Shown: piece after piece, positions 52,530 to 61,485 of the stretch
Layout of the letters: each line of letters begins with the position of its first letter
Position numbering within the stretch: position 1 is the stretch's first letter
Source: Sphingomonas sp. SUN039
GTDB lineage: Bacteria; Pseudomonadota; Alphaproteobacteria; Sphingomonadales; Sphingomonadaceae
Direction: 5' to 3'
Length of the DNA stretch: 64,000 nucleotides
Assembly (NCBI RefSeq): GCF_024758725.1
Contig: NZ_CP096972.1
Span: 726,001 to 790,000 of the forward strand
The notes under the pieces: model-generated
Databases searched by the model: none
Told to the model about the DNA's origin: nothing
The model's input: the letters and a program-made list of their open reading frames with translations, nothing else
Made by a program: the position numbers and the translations under genes

Positions 52530-54022
52530 GTATCGAACCCGCGTGGCGCAAACCGCTTGCTGCCACGGCTCTCGCCATCCTCGCACTCCTCCTGCTATTC
52601 GCCCGCGACGCCCGCGACATGGGCTCGCTGTGGTGGAACATCTCAACCTACCAACACTGCCTGTATGTCCTGCCGATCATCGCCTGGCTGATCTGGTTGC
52701 GGCGCGGGGAAGTCGCGCAGACCACCCCCGCCGCATGGCCCCCCGGCCTCGCGTTAGTTTTAGGCGCAGCACTGGTCTGGCTGATCGGCGAAGCGGGTGG
52801 GGTGGCGATCGTCCGCCATATCGGGCTGGTCGGCATGATCCAGGCGAGCGTGATCGCGATTCTCGGCCCTGCCGTCGCCCGCGCGGTGCTGTTCCCGTTG
52901 TTCTACCTCGTGTTCCTCGTGCCCTTCGGCGACGAATTCACCGGCCCGATGCAGACCCTGACCGCGAAGATGACGATGGGGCTGCTCCATCTGACCGGTG
53001 TCCCTGCCACCATCGACGGCGTGTTCATCACGACGCGCGCCGGCTGGTTCGAAGTGGCGGAGGCGTGCGCGGGGGTGAAGTTCCTCGTTGCCATGGTCGC
53101 CTATGGCGCACTGGCGGCCAATGTATGTTTCCGCTCGCCGCTGCGCCGCACGCTGTTCATGATCGCGGCCATCGTTGTGCCGGTGCTCGCCAATGGCGTA
53201 CGCGCCTGGGGCACGATCTATGCTGCCGAAAGTATCGGGGTCGAGGCCGCGACCGGGTTCGACCATATCGTCTATGGCTGGGTATTCTTTGCCGTGGTGA
53301 TGCTGCTCATCATGGGCGCGGCCTGGCCGTTTTTCGACCGGCGGATCGGCGAAAACTGGCTCGGCGGGAAGGTTTTCCCCGCTTGGCGGCCCGTTGCGCC
53401 GGTGCTGCTTGTCGCGCCGCTGGCGGTGGCTGCGGCGGCAGTGCCCGTCGTTTGGGACAATTGGGCCGCACGGGCAGGGCGCATGGCCTTGCCCGCACCG
53501 GTCGATTTGCCTGTAGTGAAGGGCTGGACCCGCGTTGGCGATCGCCCGTCGCCGCCATGGACGCCGCGTTTCGACGGGGCCGATCACCGACTGTTCGGCC
53601 GATATGGCAATTCTGCCGGTCAGCGCGTCGATGTCGGCGTCGCGCTCTATGGCTGGCAGTCGCACGGGCGCGAAATCGTCGCGTTCGGGCAGGGGGCCGC
53701 CGACCCCTCGGGCCACTGGGCCTGGGCCGCGAACCTGCCGCCGCTCGCTATCGGCCATGTCGAACGCATCATGGGACCGGAGAAGGCCGAGCGCGAGGCC
53801 GCGACTTTCTGGTTCGTCGGCGGCACGGCAATGCAGGGCCGTGCCGCGGTCAAGCTCGCGACATTGAAGGCGCGCCTGACCGGCAGCGACCAGTCGGCGG
53901 CAACGCTGATCGTGTCGGCGCAGGGGAAGGGCGCGCATGACGCGCTGGTTGCCTTCCTGCACGACATGGGCGATCCGCAACCGCGCGTCGCCGCGATGCT
54001 GGCGCAGGCAAAGGGGCGCTAA
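52526..54022 (+). CDS. xrtA: Exosortase A with C-terminal EpsI domain
   Basis: This 498-residue protein (GTG 52526) joins two functions. Residues 1-285 are a multi-helix exosortase with catalytic Cys181 (FEVAEACAGVKFLVAMVAYG), Arg226 (VLANGVRAWGTI) and His247 (FDHIVYGWVFF). Residues about 330-498 form an EpsI/DUF3485 periplasmic domain (GKGAHDALVAFLHDMG). XrtA removes PEP-CTERM signals and passes substrates to the cell surface. Fusion of exosortase and EpsI is seen in several alphaproteobacteria. No PEP-CTERM substrate lies in the window. Confidence 0.93.
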   Translation: MSIEPAWRKPLAATALAILALLLLFARDARDMGSLWWNISTYQHCLYVLPIIAWLIWLRRGEVAQTTPAAWPPGLALVLGAALVWLIGEAGGVAIVRHIGLVGMIQASVIAILGPAVARAVLFPLFYLVFLVPFGDEFTGPMQTLTAKMTMGLLHLTGVPATIDGVFITTRAGWFEVAEACAGVKFLVAMVAYGALAANVCFRSPLRRTLFMIAAIVVPVLANGVRAWGTIYAAESIGVEAATGFDHIVYGWVFFAVVMLLIMGAAWPFFDRRIGENWLGGKVFPAWRPVAPVLLVAPLAVAAAAVPVVWDNWAARAGRMALPAPVDLPVVKGWTRVGDRPSPPWTPRFDGADHRLFGRYGNSAGQRVDVGVALYGWQSHGREIVAFGQGAADPSGHWAWAANLPPLAIGHVERIMGPEKAEREAATFWFVGGTAMQGRAAVKLATLKARLTGSDQSAATLIVSAQGKGAHDALVAFLHDMGDPQPRVAAMLAQAKGR

Positions 54023-54028
54023 AGACTC

Positions 54029-55906
54029 ATGTGCGGCATTGCCGGTCTCTTCCATCTCGGTACCCCCAAGCCCGTCGATCCGGCGCGGGTCGTCCTGATG
54101 ACCGATGCGCTTGCCCATCGCGGGCCGGACGGATCGGGGGTGTGGACGGCGCAAGGCGTGGGTCTCGGCCACCGGCGTCTCTCGATCATCGACTTGGGCG
54201 GCGGGGCGCAACCAATGCTCAGTGCCGACGAACAGGTCGTCGTCGTCTTCAACGGCGAAATCTATAACTTCGCCGACGTCCGTCGCGAATTGCAGGCCAC
54301 AGGCGCGCAATTCCGCACCGACAGCGATACCGAAGTGCTGATCCACGGCTGGCGTGTCTGGGGGCCGGACCTGCTGCCGCGCCTCAATGGCATGTTCGCT
54401 TTCGCGCTGTTCGATGTCGCGCGGCAGATGCTGTTCCTGGCGCGCGACCGGCTCGGCGTGAAGCCGTTGCACTATGTGGCGCTCGCCGATGGCAGCATTG
54501 CCTTTGCGTCCGAACTGAAAGGGTTGCTGGCCAACCCTGCTGTACGTCGTGAACTCAATCCGCAGGCAATCGAGGATTTTTTCGCCTTCGGTTACGTCCC
54601 CGACGACACCTGCTGGATCGAAGGGGTGCAGAAACTCCCTGCCGCCAGCTTCCTGCTGCTCGAACGCGGCAAACCGCTCCCGGCCCCGCGCGTTTGGTGG
54701 GACGTCGATTTCACGCAGCGCGCCAAGGGCACGGTTGCCGACCTCGAAGCCGAAATGCGCGACCGGCTGCGCGCGGCGGTGACCTCGCGGATGGTTGCCG
54801 ATGTGCCGCTGGGGGCGTTCCTGTCGGGCGGCGTCGATTCGTCGAGCGTTGTCGCCTTCATGGCGGAGGCGTCGTCGCACCCGGTGCAGACCTGTGCCAT
54901 CGGGTTCGACAGCGCCGCGCACGACGAAACCCGCTACGCTGCCGAAATCGCCAAGCGTTTTGCGTGTGACCACCGCAGTCGCATCGTCGCGTCGGACGAT
55001 TACGCCGCTGCCGACACCGTCGCGCGGATGTTCGACGAACCGTTCGCCGACGCGTCGGCACTGGCGACATGGCGCGTCAGCCAGCTCGCTCGTGAAACCG
55101 TGACCGTCGCGCTCTCGGGCGACGGCGCGGACGAGATTTTCGCCGGATATCGCCGCTATAAATTCCAACACACCGAGGAACGTGTCCGCAGCATCGTGCC
55201 GCAGGGTTGGCGCGAGCCGGTGTTCGGCAGCCTCGCGCGCGCCTATCCCAAGGCCGACTGGGCGCCGCAGATGTTCCGCGCCAAATCGACCTTTGCCGCG
55301 CTCGCGCTGGGCGGCGGCGAGGCCTATGCCCGGGCCGTGGGCGTTACGCCGTTCGAGGAGCGCGCGGGGCTGTTCTCGGATAGCTTCAAGCGCAGCCTTC
55401 AGGGCCACCGCGCCGAGGACCGCTATGTCGCCGCGATGCAGAATGCGCCTGCCCGCGATCCACTCGACCGCGCGCAATATGCCGATCTCAAGATCTGGCT
55501 GCCCGGCGATATCCTGACCAAGGTCGACCGCACCAGTATGGCGGTGAGCCTCGAGGCGCGCGAACCGCTGCTCGACCACCGCCTCGTCGAATTCGCCGCG
55601 ACCCTGCCGGTGTCGATGCGGCTCCGCGGCGGCGAGGGCAAATGGCTGATGAAGCGCACGATGCGCGGCACTTTGCCCGATGACATTCTCTATCGCCGCA
55701 AAATGGGCTTTGTGACGCCCGTGAGCGCGTGGTTCCGGGGACCGTTGGCAGGAGAAGCGCGGCGGCTGGCCGGTCTCGCCGACACCGGATGGTTCGAGCG
55801 GACGACGCTGGAGCGCGTCGCCGAAGACCATATCGCCGGCAAGCGCGATCACGGGCGCCTGCTGTGGCAGTTGGCAATGTTCGAAAAGGCGTTGGCGCTG
55901 CTGTAG
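54029..55906 (+). CDS. XrtA system amidotransferase (asparagine-synthase-like)
   Basis: This 625-residue class II glutamine amidotransferase starts MCGIAGLFHLGTPKPVDPAR, with Cys2 as nucleophile and HRGPDGSG, FNGEIYNF. The synthetase domain has the ATP PPi-loop SGGVDSSSVVAFMAE near residue 270 and LSGDGADEIFAGYRRYKFQ near 370. It is AsnB-like and is the type repeatedly found next to exosortase A. It probably amidates a saccharide or peptide acid in the pathway instead of making free asparagine. It ends the operon, followed by an inverted repeat. Confidence 0.9.
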   Translation: MCGIAGLFHLGTPKPVDPARVVLMTDALAHRGPDGSGVWTAQGVGLGHRRLSIIDLGGGAQPMLSADEQVVVVFNGEIYNFADVRRELQATGAQFRTDSDTEVLIHGWRVWGPDLLPRLNGMFAFALFDVARQMLFLARDRLGVKPLHYVALADGSIAFASELKGLLANPAVRRELNPQAIEDFFAFGYVPDDTCWIEGVQKLPAASFLLLERGKPLPAPRVWWDVDFTQRAKGTVADLEAEMRDRLRAAVTSRMVADVPLGAFLSGGVDSSSVVAFMAEASSHPVQTCAIGFDSAAHDETRYAAEIAKRFACDHRSRIVASDDYAAADTVARMFDEPFADASALATWRVSQLARETVTVALSGDGADEIFAGYRRYKFQHTEERVRSIVPQGWREPVFGSLARAYPKADWAPQMFRAKSTFAALALGGGEAYARAVGVTPFEERAGLFSDSFKRSLQGHRAEDRYVAAMQNAPARDPLDRAQYADLKIWLPGDILTKVDRTSMAVSLEAREPLLDHRLVEFAATLPVSMRLRGGEGKWLMKRTMRGTLPDDILYRRKMGFVTPVSAWFRGPLAGEARRLAGLADTGWFERTTLERVAEDHIAGKRDHGRLLWQLAMFEKALALL

Positions 55907-55930
55907 TTCCTGACGAAGGCAGCAAGAATC

Positions 55931-56027
55931 GTTCACACGAAGCTCACGAAGACACGAAGGAAGGAAGATTGAGAAGCGGCTTCATCCCCTTCTTCTACCT
56001 TCGTGTCTTCGTGAGCTTCGTGTGAAC
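55931..56027. repeat. Inverted repeat (TTCACACGAAGCTCACGAAG type) ending the XrtA operon
   Basis: The 37-base arms 55931-55967 and 55989-56027 match as inverted copies with few differences, separated by 21 bases. The gap between asnB-like and truA (139 bases) holds nothing else. Convergent genes on both sides make it a likely bidirectional transcript end. Confidence 0.85.
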
Positions 56028-56045
56028 CCCCTTTGCCTGCGGCGC

Positions 56046-56783
56046 TCAGTAATCCGCCCGCATAAAGTATAACCCGTCCGGCGGCGCGTTGAGGCCCAGT
56101 GCCGCGCGGTCCTTCGCCTCCAGCGCGCCCCGCAAGTCCGCCGCCGACCATTTCCCGCGCCCGACCAGCGACAGGCAGCCGACCATCGAGCGTACCTGAT
56201 GATGGAGGAACGACCGGGCGCTCGCCGAAATGGTAATCGCGTCGCCCTCGCGCACCACATCGAGGCGGTCGAGCGTCCGCACCGGGGACTCGGCCTGGCA
56301 ATGCGCCGAGCGAAAGGTCGTGAAATCATGCCGTCCGACGAGCGCCTGTGCCGCGTCGTGCATCGCCGCTGCATCGAGCGCGCTCGGCACCCGCCAAGCC
56401 AGTCCAGAGTCGAACGTCAGCGGTGCCCGTCGGTTGACGATCCGGTATTCATAATGCCGCGCAATACACGAGAAACGCGCGTGAAAATCGTCCGAAACCG
56501 CAACGCAATCGATCACCGATACTGGATCGGCGCGCAGTCCGGCGTTCAGCCCCTCCATGAGCCGGAACGGCGTGATTGCGCGCGCCACATCGATGTGCGC
56601 GACCATGCCGCGCCCGTGCACGCCCGCATCGGTCCGTCCGGCACCGTGCACGGCAATCGTTTCGCCCAGAATCGCAGCGGCGGCGTCCTCTATCGCCGTC
56701 TGCACGCTCGGCCCATGCGCCTGGCGCTGCCACCCCATGAACGGGCGGCCGTCATATTCGACGGTCAGGCGAAAGCGGGTCAC
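56046..56783 (-). CDS. truA: tRNA pseudouridine synthase A
   Basis: This 245-residue TruA makes pseudouridine at tRNA positions 38-40. The catalytic Asp is in [20 protein letters not shown]. The N-terminal [28 protein letters not shown] and [11 protein letters not shown] stretches are all typical. The fmt gene lies just upstream on the same strand (fmt end to truA start 9 bases), so they form one operon. Confidence 0.96.
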   Translation of the reverse strand: MTRFRLTVEYDGRPFMGWQRQAHGPSVQTAIEDAAAAILGETIAVHGAGRTDAGVHGRGMVAHIDVARAITPFRLMEGLNAGLRADPVSVIDCVAVSDDFHARFSCIARHYEYRIVNRRAPLTFDSGLAWRVPSALDAAAMHDAAQALVGRHDFTTFRSAHCQAESPVRTLDRLDVVREGDAITISASARSFLHHQVRSMVGCLSLVGRGKWSAADLRGALEAKDRAALGLNAPPDGLYFMRADY

Positions 56784-56792
56784 GGCAGACCC

Positions 56793-57692
56793 TTAGGTCA
56801 GGATCGTGCCGACCGGAATATCGAACCCGCGCAACAGATCCTCGGCGGGCATCGCCGCACGGCCGGCACGCTGCACCGTCGCCAGCCGGATCAGGCCGAT
56901 GTCGCAACCGACGACCAGTCCCGCATCGGCGACGACCCCGGGATCGGCCCCGCCCTCGATCACTTCGCCCGCCAGCACGCGGATACGCTCGCCGCCGAAT
57001 TCGAACCAAGCGCCGGGCGTGGGCGCAAAAGCGCGGATCTGGCGTTCGACGGCTTCCGCACCGGTCGTAAAGTCGATCCGCGCCTCGGCCTTGTCGACCT
57101 TGGCGGCATAGGTCACGCCCGATTCGGGCTGCGGCACGGCGGGCGGCGCGTTCGACAGCGTCTGGACGAGCAGTCCGGCCCCCATTTGCGCCAGTTCGGC
57201 GGTCAGCTCGCCAGCGGTCTTCTGGTCGATCTGGGTGACCGCACGCGCCAGCATCGGCCCTGTATCGAGGCCGGCTTCCATCTGCATGATCGTCACGCCC
57301 GTCAGATTGTCCCCGGCGAGAATCGCCCGCTGGATCGGCGCGGCCCCCCGCCAGCGCGGCAACAGCGAGGCATGAACGTTGATGCACCCGAGCCGGGGCG
57401 CTTCGAGCACGGGACGCGGCAGGATCAAGCCATAAGCGGCGACCACGGCGACGTCGGCGCCGAGCGCGGCAAAGCCGAACTGATCGACCGGGTCACGCAG
57501 CCGTTCGGGATGGCGGACGGCGATCCCCAGCTCTTCGGCGCGAAGCTGGACGGGTGAAGGCGACAGTGCCTTGCCGCGCCCCGCGCGCCGGGGCGGCTGG
57601 GTATAGGCCGCCGCAATCTCGTGCCCGGCGGCAACCAGCGCCTCCAGGCTGGGGACGGCAAAGTCCGGGGTTCCCATGAAGATGATACGCAT
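56793..57692 (-). CDS. fmt: Methionyl-tRNA formyltransferase
   Basis: This 299-residue Fmt formylates initiator Met-tRNA. ATG 57692 ([20 protein letters not shown]) is chosen because the longer frame upstream is not conserved in type. The active-site run [20 protein letters not shown] contains the N-H-D triad residues with the later [11 protein letters not shown] Asp. It is divergent from recR by 113 bases. The def gene lies 1.1 kb away on the other strand, whereas def-fmt are often paired. Confidence 0.95.
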   Translation of the reverse strand: MRIIFMGTPDFAVPSLEALVAAGHEIAAAYTQPPRRAGRGKALSPSPVQLRAEELGIAVRHPERLRDPVDQFGFAALGADVAVVAAYGLILPRPVLEAPRLGCINVHASLLPRWRGAAPIQRAILAGDNLTGVTIMQMEAGLDTGPMLARAVTQIDQKTAGELTAELAQMGAGLLVQTLSNAPPAVPQPESGVTYAAKVDKAEARIDFTTGAEAVERQIRAFAPTPGAWFEFGGERIRVLAGEVIEGGADPGVVADAGLVVGCDIGLIRLATVQRAGRAAMPAEDLLRGFDIPVGTILT

Positions 57693-57805
57693 TCGATCGT
57701 TCCGCAGCCGGAGGAAGCGCCCTTTATCGCGGCACCCAGTAAACCGGCGGTAAAGTGAAGGACAGGGCTTCGACAAGCGGCTCTGGATCGCGCTATGTCC
57801 CGTTT

Positions 57806-58402
57806 ATGGCCTCTGTCGAAATCGAAGCGCTGTCCGCCGCACTGGCCCGCCTGCCGGGGCTCGGCCCCCGCTCGGCACGCCGCGCGGTGCTGCACCTGCT
57901 CAAAAAGCGCGAAGGGGCGCTGGTGCCGCTGCTGCGCGCGCTGGAGGCGGTCGATGAGCGGCTGGCCGAGTGCCAGGTTTGCGGCAACATCGATACCAGC
58001 GACCCGTGCGGCATCTGCGCCGACCCGCGCCGCGACGACCGCAGTATCGCGGTGGTCGAGGAAGTCGCCGACCTGTGGGCGCTCGACCGCGCACGGCTGT
58101 TTCCCGGGCGATACCATGTGCTGGGCGGACGACTATCGGCGCTCGACGGGGTGCGGCCCGAGGATCTCACCATCGACCGGCTGGTCGCGCGCGTCGAAAA
58201 GGGCGGCGTGGACGAGGTCGTGCTGGCGATGAACGCGACGCTCGAAGGACAGACGACCGCGCATTACATCGCCGACCGGCTGGAGGGGTTTCCGGTGCGC
58301 CTGACCCAGCTCGCGCACGGCCTGCCGGTGGGGGGCGAACTCGACTATCTCGACGACGGCACGCTGGCACAGGCGCTGCGCGCGCGGCGGCCGGTGGGTT
58401 AG
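57806..58402 (+). CDS. recR: Recombination mediator RecR
   Basis: This 198-residue RecR acts in RecFOR gap repair. ATG 57806 ([20 protein letters not shown]) starts with the HhH motif [17 protein letters not shown] four-Cys zinc motif [16 protein letters not shown] follows, then the Toprim domain with [20 protein letters not shown] and [20 protein letters not shown]. The C-terminal Walker-like region ends in [20 protein letters not shown]. Putative operon partner: the VOC gene 15 bases downstream. Confidence 0.95.
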   Translation: MASVEIEALSAALARLPGLGPRSARRAVLHLLKKREGALVPLLRALEAVDERLAECQVCGNIDTSDPCGICADPRRDDRSIAVVEEVADLWALDRARLFPGRYHVLGGRLSALDGVRPEDLTIDRLVARVEKGGVDEVVLAMNATLEGQTTAHYIADRLEGFPVRLTQLAHGLPVGGELDYLDDGTLAQALRARRPVG

Positions 58403-58417
58403 GGAAGGGGAACGATC

Positions 58418-58777
58418 ATGGGCGTCACCGGCATCGGCGGTCTGTTTTTCCGCGCACAGGATCCCAAGGCGCTTTCCGCCTGGTATGCGACGCACCTCGG
58501 CGTCGGCGACGGCGAATGGGGCCTGTGGAACCAGCAGGCGGGGATGACGGTGTTCTCGCCGTTCAAGGCCGACACAGATTATTTCCCCGCCGACCGGCAG
58601 TGGATGCTCAACCTGCGCGTCGAGGGGCTTGACGCGTTGCTCGATTCGCTGCGCGCGGCGGGGATCGAAATCGTCACCAAGCCCGAATGGGATTCGCCCG
58701 AAACCGGCCGCTTCGCCCGCATCCACGATCCCGAGGGCAACCCCATCGAATTATGGGAACCGGCAGCAGAGGGTTGA
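58418..58777 (+). CDS. VOC (glyoxalase/bleomycin-resistance-like) family protein
   Basis: This 119-residue VOC module begins [20 protein letters not shown] and ends [15 protein letters not shown], with the conserved E near the end and a possible H/E metal set. It is a different type from the VOC protein after recA. The start is 15 bases after the recR stop, with a GGGGAACG stretch before the ATG. The role is unknown. Confidence 0.85.
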   Translation: MGVTGIGGLFFRAQDPKALSAWYATHLGVGDGEWGLWNQQAGMTVFSPFKADTDYFPADRQWMLNLRVEGLDALLDSLRAAGIEIVTKPEWDSPETGRFARIHDPEGNPIELWEPAAEG

Positions 58778-58809
58778 AACCACCGCCCACGCCGTCCTAT
58801 CTGCACCTC

Positions 58810-59346
58810 ATGGCCATCCGCCCCATCATCGAAGCGCCCGACCCCCGGCTGCGCCTGATTTCGAAGCCCGTCGAGACGATCGACGACAGCATCCGCACGC
58901 TCGTCGCCGACATGTTCGAGACGATGTATGACGCCCCCGGCATCGGCCTTGCTGCGATTCAGGTCGGCGAACCGCTGCGCCTGCTGGTTATCGATCTCCA
59001 GCGCGAGGTCGAGGGAGCCGAGGGTGAAGAGCCTACGGTGGTCAACGACCCCCGCGTCTTCATCAATCCCGAAATTCTCGAGCCTGCCGGGGATACCAAC
59101 ATCTACAACGAGGGCTGCCTATCGGTGCCCGACCAGTACGCCGATGTCGAGCGCCCCGCGACGTGCCGCGCCCGCTGGATGGACCTCGACGGCGTCCAGC
59201 ACGACGAGCGGATCGAGGGGATGCTGGCGACCTGCCTCCAGCACGAGATGGACCATCTCGAAGGCATTCTCTTCATCGACCATCTCAGCCGCCTGAAGCG
59301 CGAGATGGTGCTCCGGAAACTGGCAAAGCTCAAGAAAGCCGCCTGA
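58810..59346 (+). CDS. def: Peptide deformylase
   Basis: This 178-residue iron hydrolase removes formyl groups from nascent proteins. Motif 1 is [10 protein letters not shown] (Ile where E. coli has Pro), motif 2 EGCLSVP with the Cys metal ligand, and motif 3 HEMDHLEG with the two His ligands and catalytic Glu. The ATG 58810 ([20 protein letters not shown]) is preferred; the upstream frame is not protein-like. Confidence 0.96.
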   Translation: MAIRPIIEAPDPRLRLISKPVETIDDSIRTLVADMFETMYDAPGIGLAAIQVGEPLRLLVIDLQREVEGAEGEEPTVVNDPRVFINPEILEPAGDTNIYNEGCLSVPDQYADVERPATCRARWMDLDGVQHDERIEGMLATCLQHEMDHLEGILFIDHLSRLKREMVLRKLAKLKKAA

Positions 59347-59380
59347 GCTCCGACGTAAAAAGCGCTGTCCTACAGCAATC

Positions 59381-59395
59381 GTTCCATATACGTTC
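59381..59395 (+). promoter_or_regulatory. LexA (SOS) box upstream of rmuC-vapBC
   Basis: GTTCCATATACGTTC is an exact GTTC-N7-GTTC repeat with an AT-rich centre. It lies in the def-rmuC intergenic gap, 119 bases before the rmuC start. RmuC is tied to recombination, so SOS control is plausible; the site is read by pattern only. Confidence 0.7.
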
Positions 59396-59400
59396 CGCCG

Positions 59401-59517
59401 ATGGCCCGATTCGTTTTCCAGCAGATCGAAACCGAGAACGCGCATCGCCTTGCGGCAGCGCGTTTCAGGTGTGACCTTTGTGACCTTCGGCAGTTTTCCG
59501 GGCATTTCGCAGCATGA
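59401..59517 (+). CDS. Possible 38-residue leader peptide overlapping rmuC
   Basis: A short frame starts 5 bases after the LexA box (MARFVFQQIETENAHRLAAA) and ends RFRCDLCDLRQFSGHFAA. Its TGA overlaps the rmuC ATG (ATGA), as in coupled pairs. There is no visible ribosome-binding site, and part of its sequence comes from a GTGACCTTTGTGACCTT repeat-like stretch, so it may be chance. Confidence 0.3.
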   Translation: MARFVFQQIETENAHRLAAARFRCDLCDLRQFSGHFAA

Positions 59518-60911
59518 GCGTCGAGTTGATCATCTTTGCCGTGGTCGGTTTGGCGATAGGGCTGTTGCTTGGCTGGCTGCTGGGCGGGCGGACGGCGGCG
59601 ACCGTGCGCGCCGAACTGGCGGCGGTGCAGGTGCGCGCCGACCAAGCCGAACTGCTCCGCAAGACGCTCGACGAGGTCGAGCGCGAGCGGGAGGACGCCA
59701 CCACGACGATTGCTGCGTTGCGCGCAGACCACAGCGCGCGCGCCGAATCGTTTGAGGCGCAGCTGAAGCAATTATCCGAGGCGAAGGACGCCCTCGGCGC
59801 GCAATTCGCCGAGACGGCAGGCAAGCTGCTCGACACCGCCCAGCGCCAGTTCCTCGAACGCGCCGATGCGCGGTTCAAGGAATCCGAGGCGACGACGGGG
59901 CAGGGGATCAAGGCGCTGTTGCAACCGGTGACCGAACGCCTGCAACGCTATGAAGAGGGCGTCGCCAAGGTCGAGGCCGAGCGCCGCGACGCCTTCGGCG
60001 ATCTGAAGGGCCAGATCGAAGCGATGCGCCTCGGCACCGAGCGCGTTTCGGGTGAAGCGGCCAAGCTGGTCAACGCGCTTCGCAACGCCCCCAAGGCGCG
60101 CGGACGCTGGGGCGAGCAGCAGCTCAAAAACGTCCTCGAAAGCTGCGGGCTTTCGGAATACGCCGATTTCCAGACGGAGGTGAACGTCGGCCTCGAGGAT
60201 GGCGGGCGGTTGCGGCCCGACGTCATCATCCGCGTGCCCGGCGGGCAGAGCCTCGTTATCGACGCGAAAGTGTCGCTGAACGCCTATCAGGACGCGTTCG
60301 GCGCGATCGACGAGAGCGACCGCGCGACGCACCTGACGGCACATGCGCTGTCGATGCGGACGCATGTGAACGGCCTTGGCAACAAGAGCTATTGGAGCCA
60401 GTTCGCCGACGCGCCCGACTATGTGATCATGTTCGTGCCCGGCGAACATTTCCTTTCGGCGGCGCTCGAGCATGATCCGACCCTGTGGGATTTCGCGTTC
60501 GACAAGAAGGTGCTGCTGGCGACACCTACGAATTTGATTGCCATTGCCCGGACGGTGGCGGCAGTCTGGCGGCAGGAGAAGCTCGCCGGACAGGCGCGCG
60601 AAATCGCCGAACTCGGCAAGGAACTCTACGCACGTCTTGCGGTGATGGGCAGCCACGTCGGGCGGCTCGGCAAGAGCCTCGATACGGCAGTGGGCGCGTA
60701 TAACGCGTTCGTCGGCAGCCTCGAGACCAACGTGCTGACGCAGGCTAAAAGGTTCGAGACGCTCAATATCGATACGGGGGGGAAGGCGATCGAACTGCCT
60801 CCCGTCGTCGAGCAGGCGACGCGACCGCTGGTCAAGCTGGTCGGCGAGGGCAGCTCTGCATTGAAAATTGCATCAAATGATGCCATTTCTGATGCCGAAG
60901 GAGCAGCGTGA
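59514..60911 (+). CDS. rmuC: DNA recombination protein RmuC
   Basis: This 465-residue RmuC has an N-terminal membrane helix (VELIIFAVVGLAIGLLLGWL), a long coiled coil (about 45-150) and the RmuC nuclease-like domain with GRWGEQQLKNVLESCGLSEY, DVIIRVPGGQSLVIDAKVSL and DYVIMFVPGEHFLSAALEHD. It limits inversion at short inverted repeats in E. coli. A LexA box upstream and overlap with vapB suggest an SOS-linked operon rmuC-vapB-vapC. The ATG at 59514 overlaps the stop of the small upstream frame. Confidence 0.94.
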   Translation: MSVELIIFAVVGLAIGLLLGWLLGGRTAATVRAELAAVQVRADQAELLRKTLDEVEREREDATTTIAALRADHSARAESFEAQLKQLSEAKDALGAQFAETAGKLLDTAQRQFLERADARFKESEATTGQGIKALLQPVTERLQRYEEGVAKVEAERRDAFGDLKGQIEAMRLGTERVSGEAAKLVNALRNAPKARGRWGEQQLKNVLESCGLSEYADFQTEVNVGLEDGGRLRPDVIIRVPGGQSLVIDAKVSLNAYQDAFGAIDESDRATHLTAHALSMRTHVNGLGNKSYWSQFADAPDYVIMFVPGEHFLSAALEHDPTLWDFAFDKKVLLATPTNLIAIARTVAAVWRQEKLAGQAREIAELGKELYARLAVMGSHVGRLGKSLDTAVGAYNAFVGSLETNVLTQAKRFETLNIDTGGKAIELPPVVEQATRPLVKLVGEGSSALKIASNDAISDAEGAA

Positions 60912-61120
60912 TGCGGACGACGATCAAGATCGACGATGAACTTTTGGCAGACGCGCGGGAGTTCTCGGGTATCGATGAAACATCGGCGCTTGTCCGTCAT
61001 GCGCTCAAGACTGTCGTTCAGCTTGAAGCCGGTCGACGCTTGGCAAGGCTCGGGGGAAGCCAGCCCGGCTTCGTTGCAGCCCCCCGGCGACGCCCTCCCG
61101 AGTTCACGAACCCCGAATGA
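60911..61120 (+). CDS. VapB-type antitoxin (ribbon-helix-helix)
   Basis: This 69-residue protein begins MRTTIKIDDELLADAREFSG, the N-terminal strand and first helix of an RHH-like VapB antitoxin (DUF2191 type). ATSALVRHALK-like ETSALVRHALKTVVQLEAGR forms the second helix, and the basic tail RLARLGGSQPGF would bind the toxin. The ATG at 60911 (GTG 60908 also possible) overlaps the rmuC stop, and its TGA overlaps vapC (ATGA). Such antitoxins repress their own operon. Confidence 0.85.
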   Translation: MRTTIKIDDELLADAREFSGIDETSALVRHALKTVVQLEAGRRLARLGGSQPGFVAAPRRRPPEFTNPE

Positions 61121-61485
61121 TTCTGGCCGACACCTGCATCTGGGCCGATTATATCGATCGGGGCGATTACAGCCTGGCGGCATTGCTCGAAAATGGTGCC
61201 GTCGTGACGCACCCGTTCGTAGTTGCCGAAGTGTTGCTGGGGAATCTTGCAGATCGCAAGATGTGGAAGGACCAGCTCGCGCGGTTGCCCGAATTCCTTC
61301 CGGTTCGCCACAGCGACGTGATGGCGCTGATCGATGCGGCCGAACTCGGCGGATCGGGCGTCGGTTATGTCGACGCGCATTTGCTGGCAGCCGTTCTTGC
61401 CCGCCCGGGTACCGCAATCTGGACCCGCGACAAGAAATTGAACCGCGTTGCCGGAGAGTTAGGCGTAGCGTTCGAGCCCGCCTGA
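61117..61485 (+). CDS. VapC-type PIN-domain ribonuclease toxin
   Basis: This 122-residue PIN domain starts MILADTCIWADYIDRGDYSL with Asp5. The conserved acidic residues continue in HPFVVAEVLLGNL (Glu), GVGYVDAHLLAAVL (Asp) and IWTRDKKLNRVA (Asp), so the RNase site is complete. VapC toxins cut tRNA or rRNA; the target cannot be told. It forms a TA pair with the preceding gene and overlaps the convergent trmH gene by 27 bases at the 3' end. Confidence 0.9.
   Translation: MILADTCIWADYIDRGDYSLAALLENGAVVTHPFVVAEVLLGNLADRKMWKDQLARLPEFLPVRHSDVMALIDAAELGGSGVGYVDAHLLAAVLARPGTAIWTRDKKLNRVAGELGVAFEPA

Noticed and set aside
54029-55906. Housekeeping asparagine synthetase
   Set aside because: Motifs alone would fit AsnB, but the gene ends an XrtA operon where this amidotransferase type is characteristic, so the pathway role is preferred.
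52760-55936. A reverse-strand open frame of over 1,000 codons opposite xrtA and the amidotransferase gene
   Set aside because: GC-rich coding sequence often leaves its antisense frame open. The translation is Arg/His/Gly/Asp-rich low-complexity without any domain, while the forward frames carry complete active sites.
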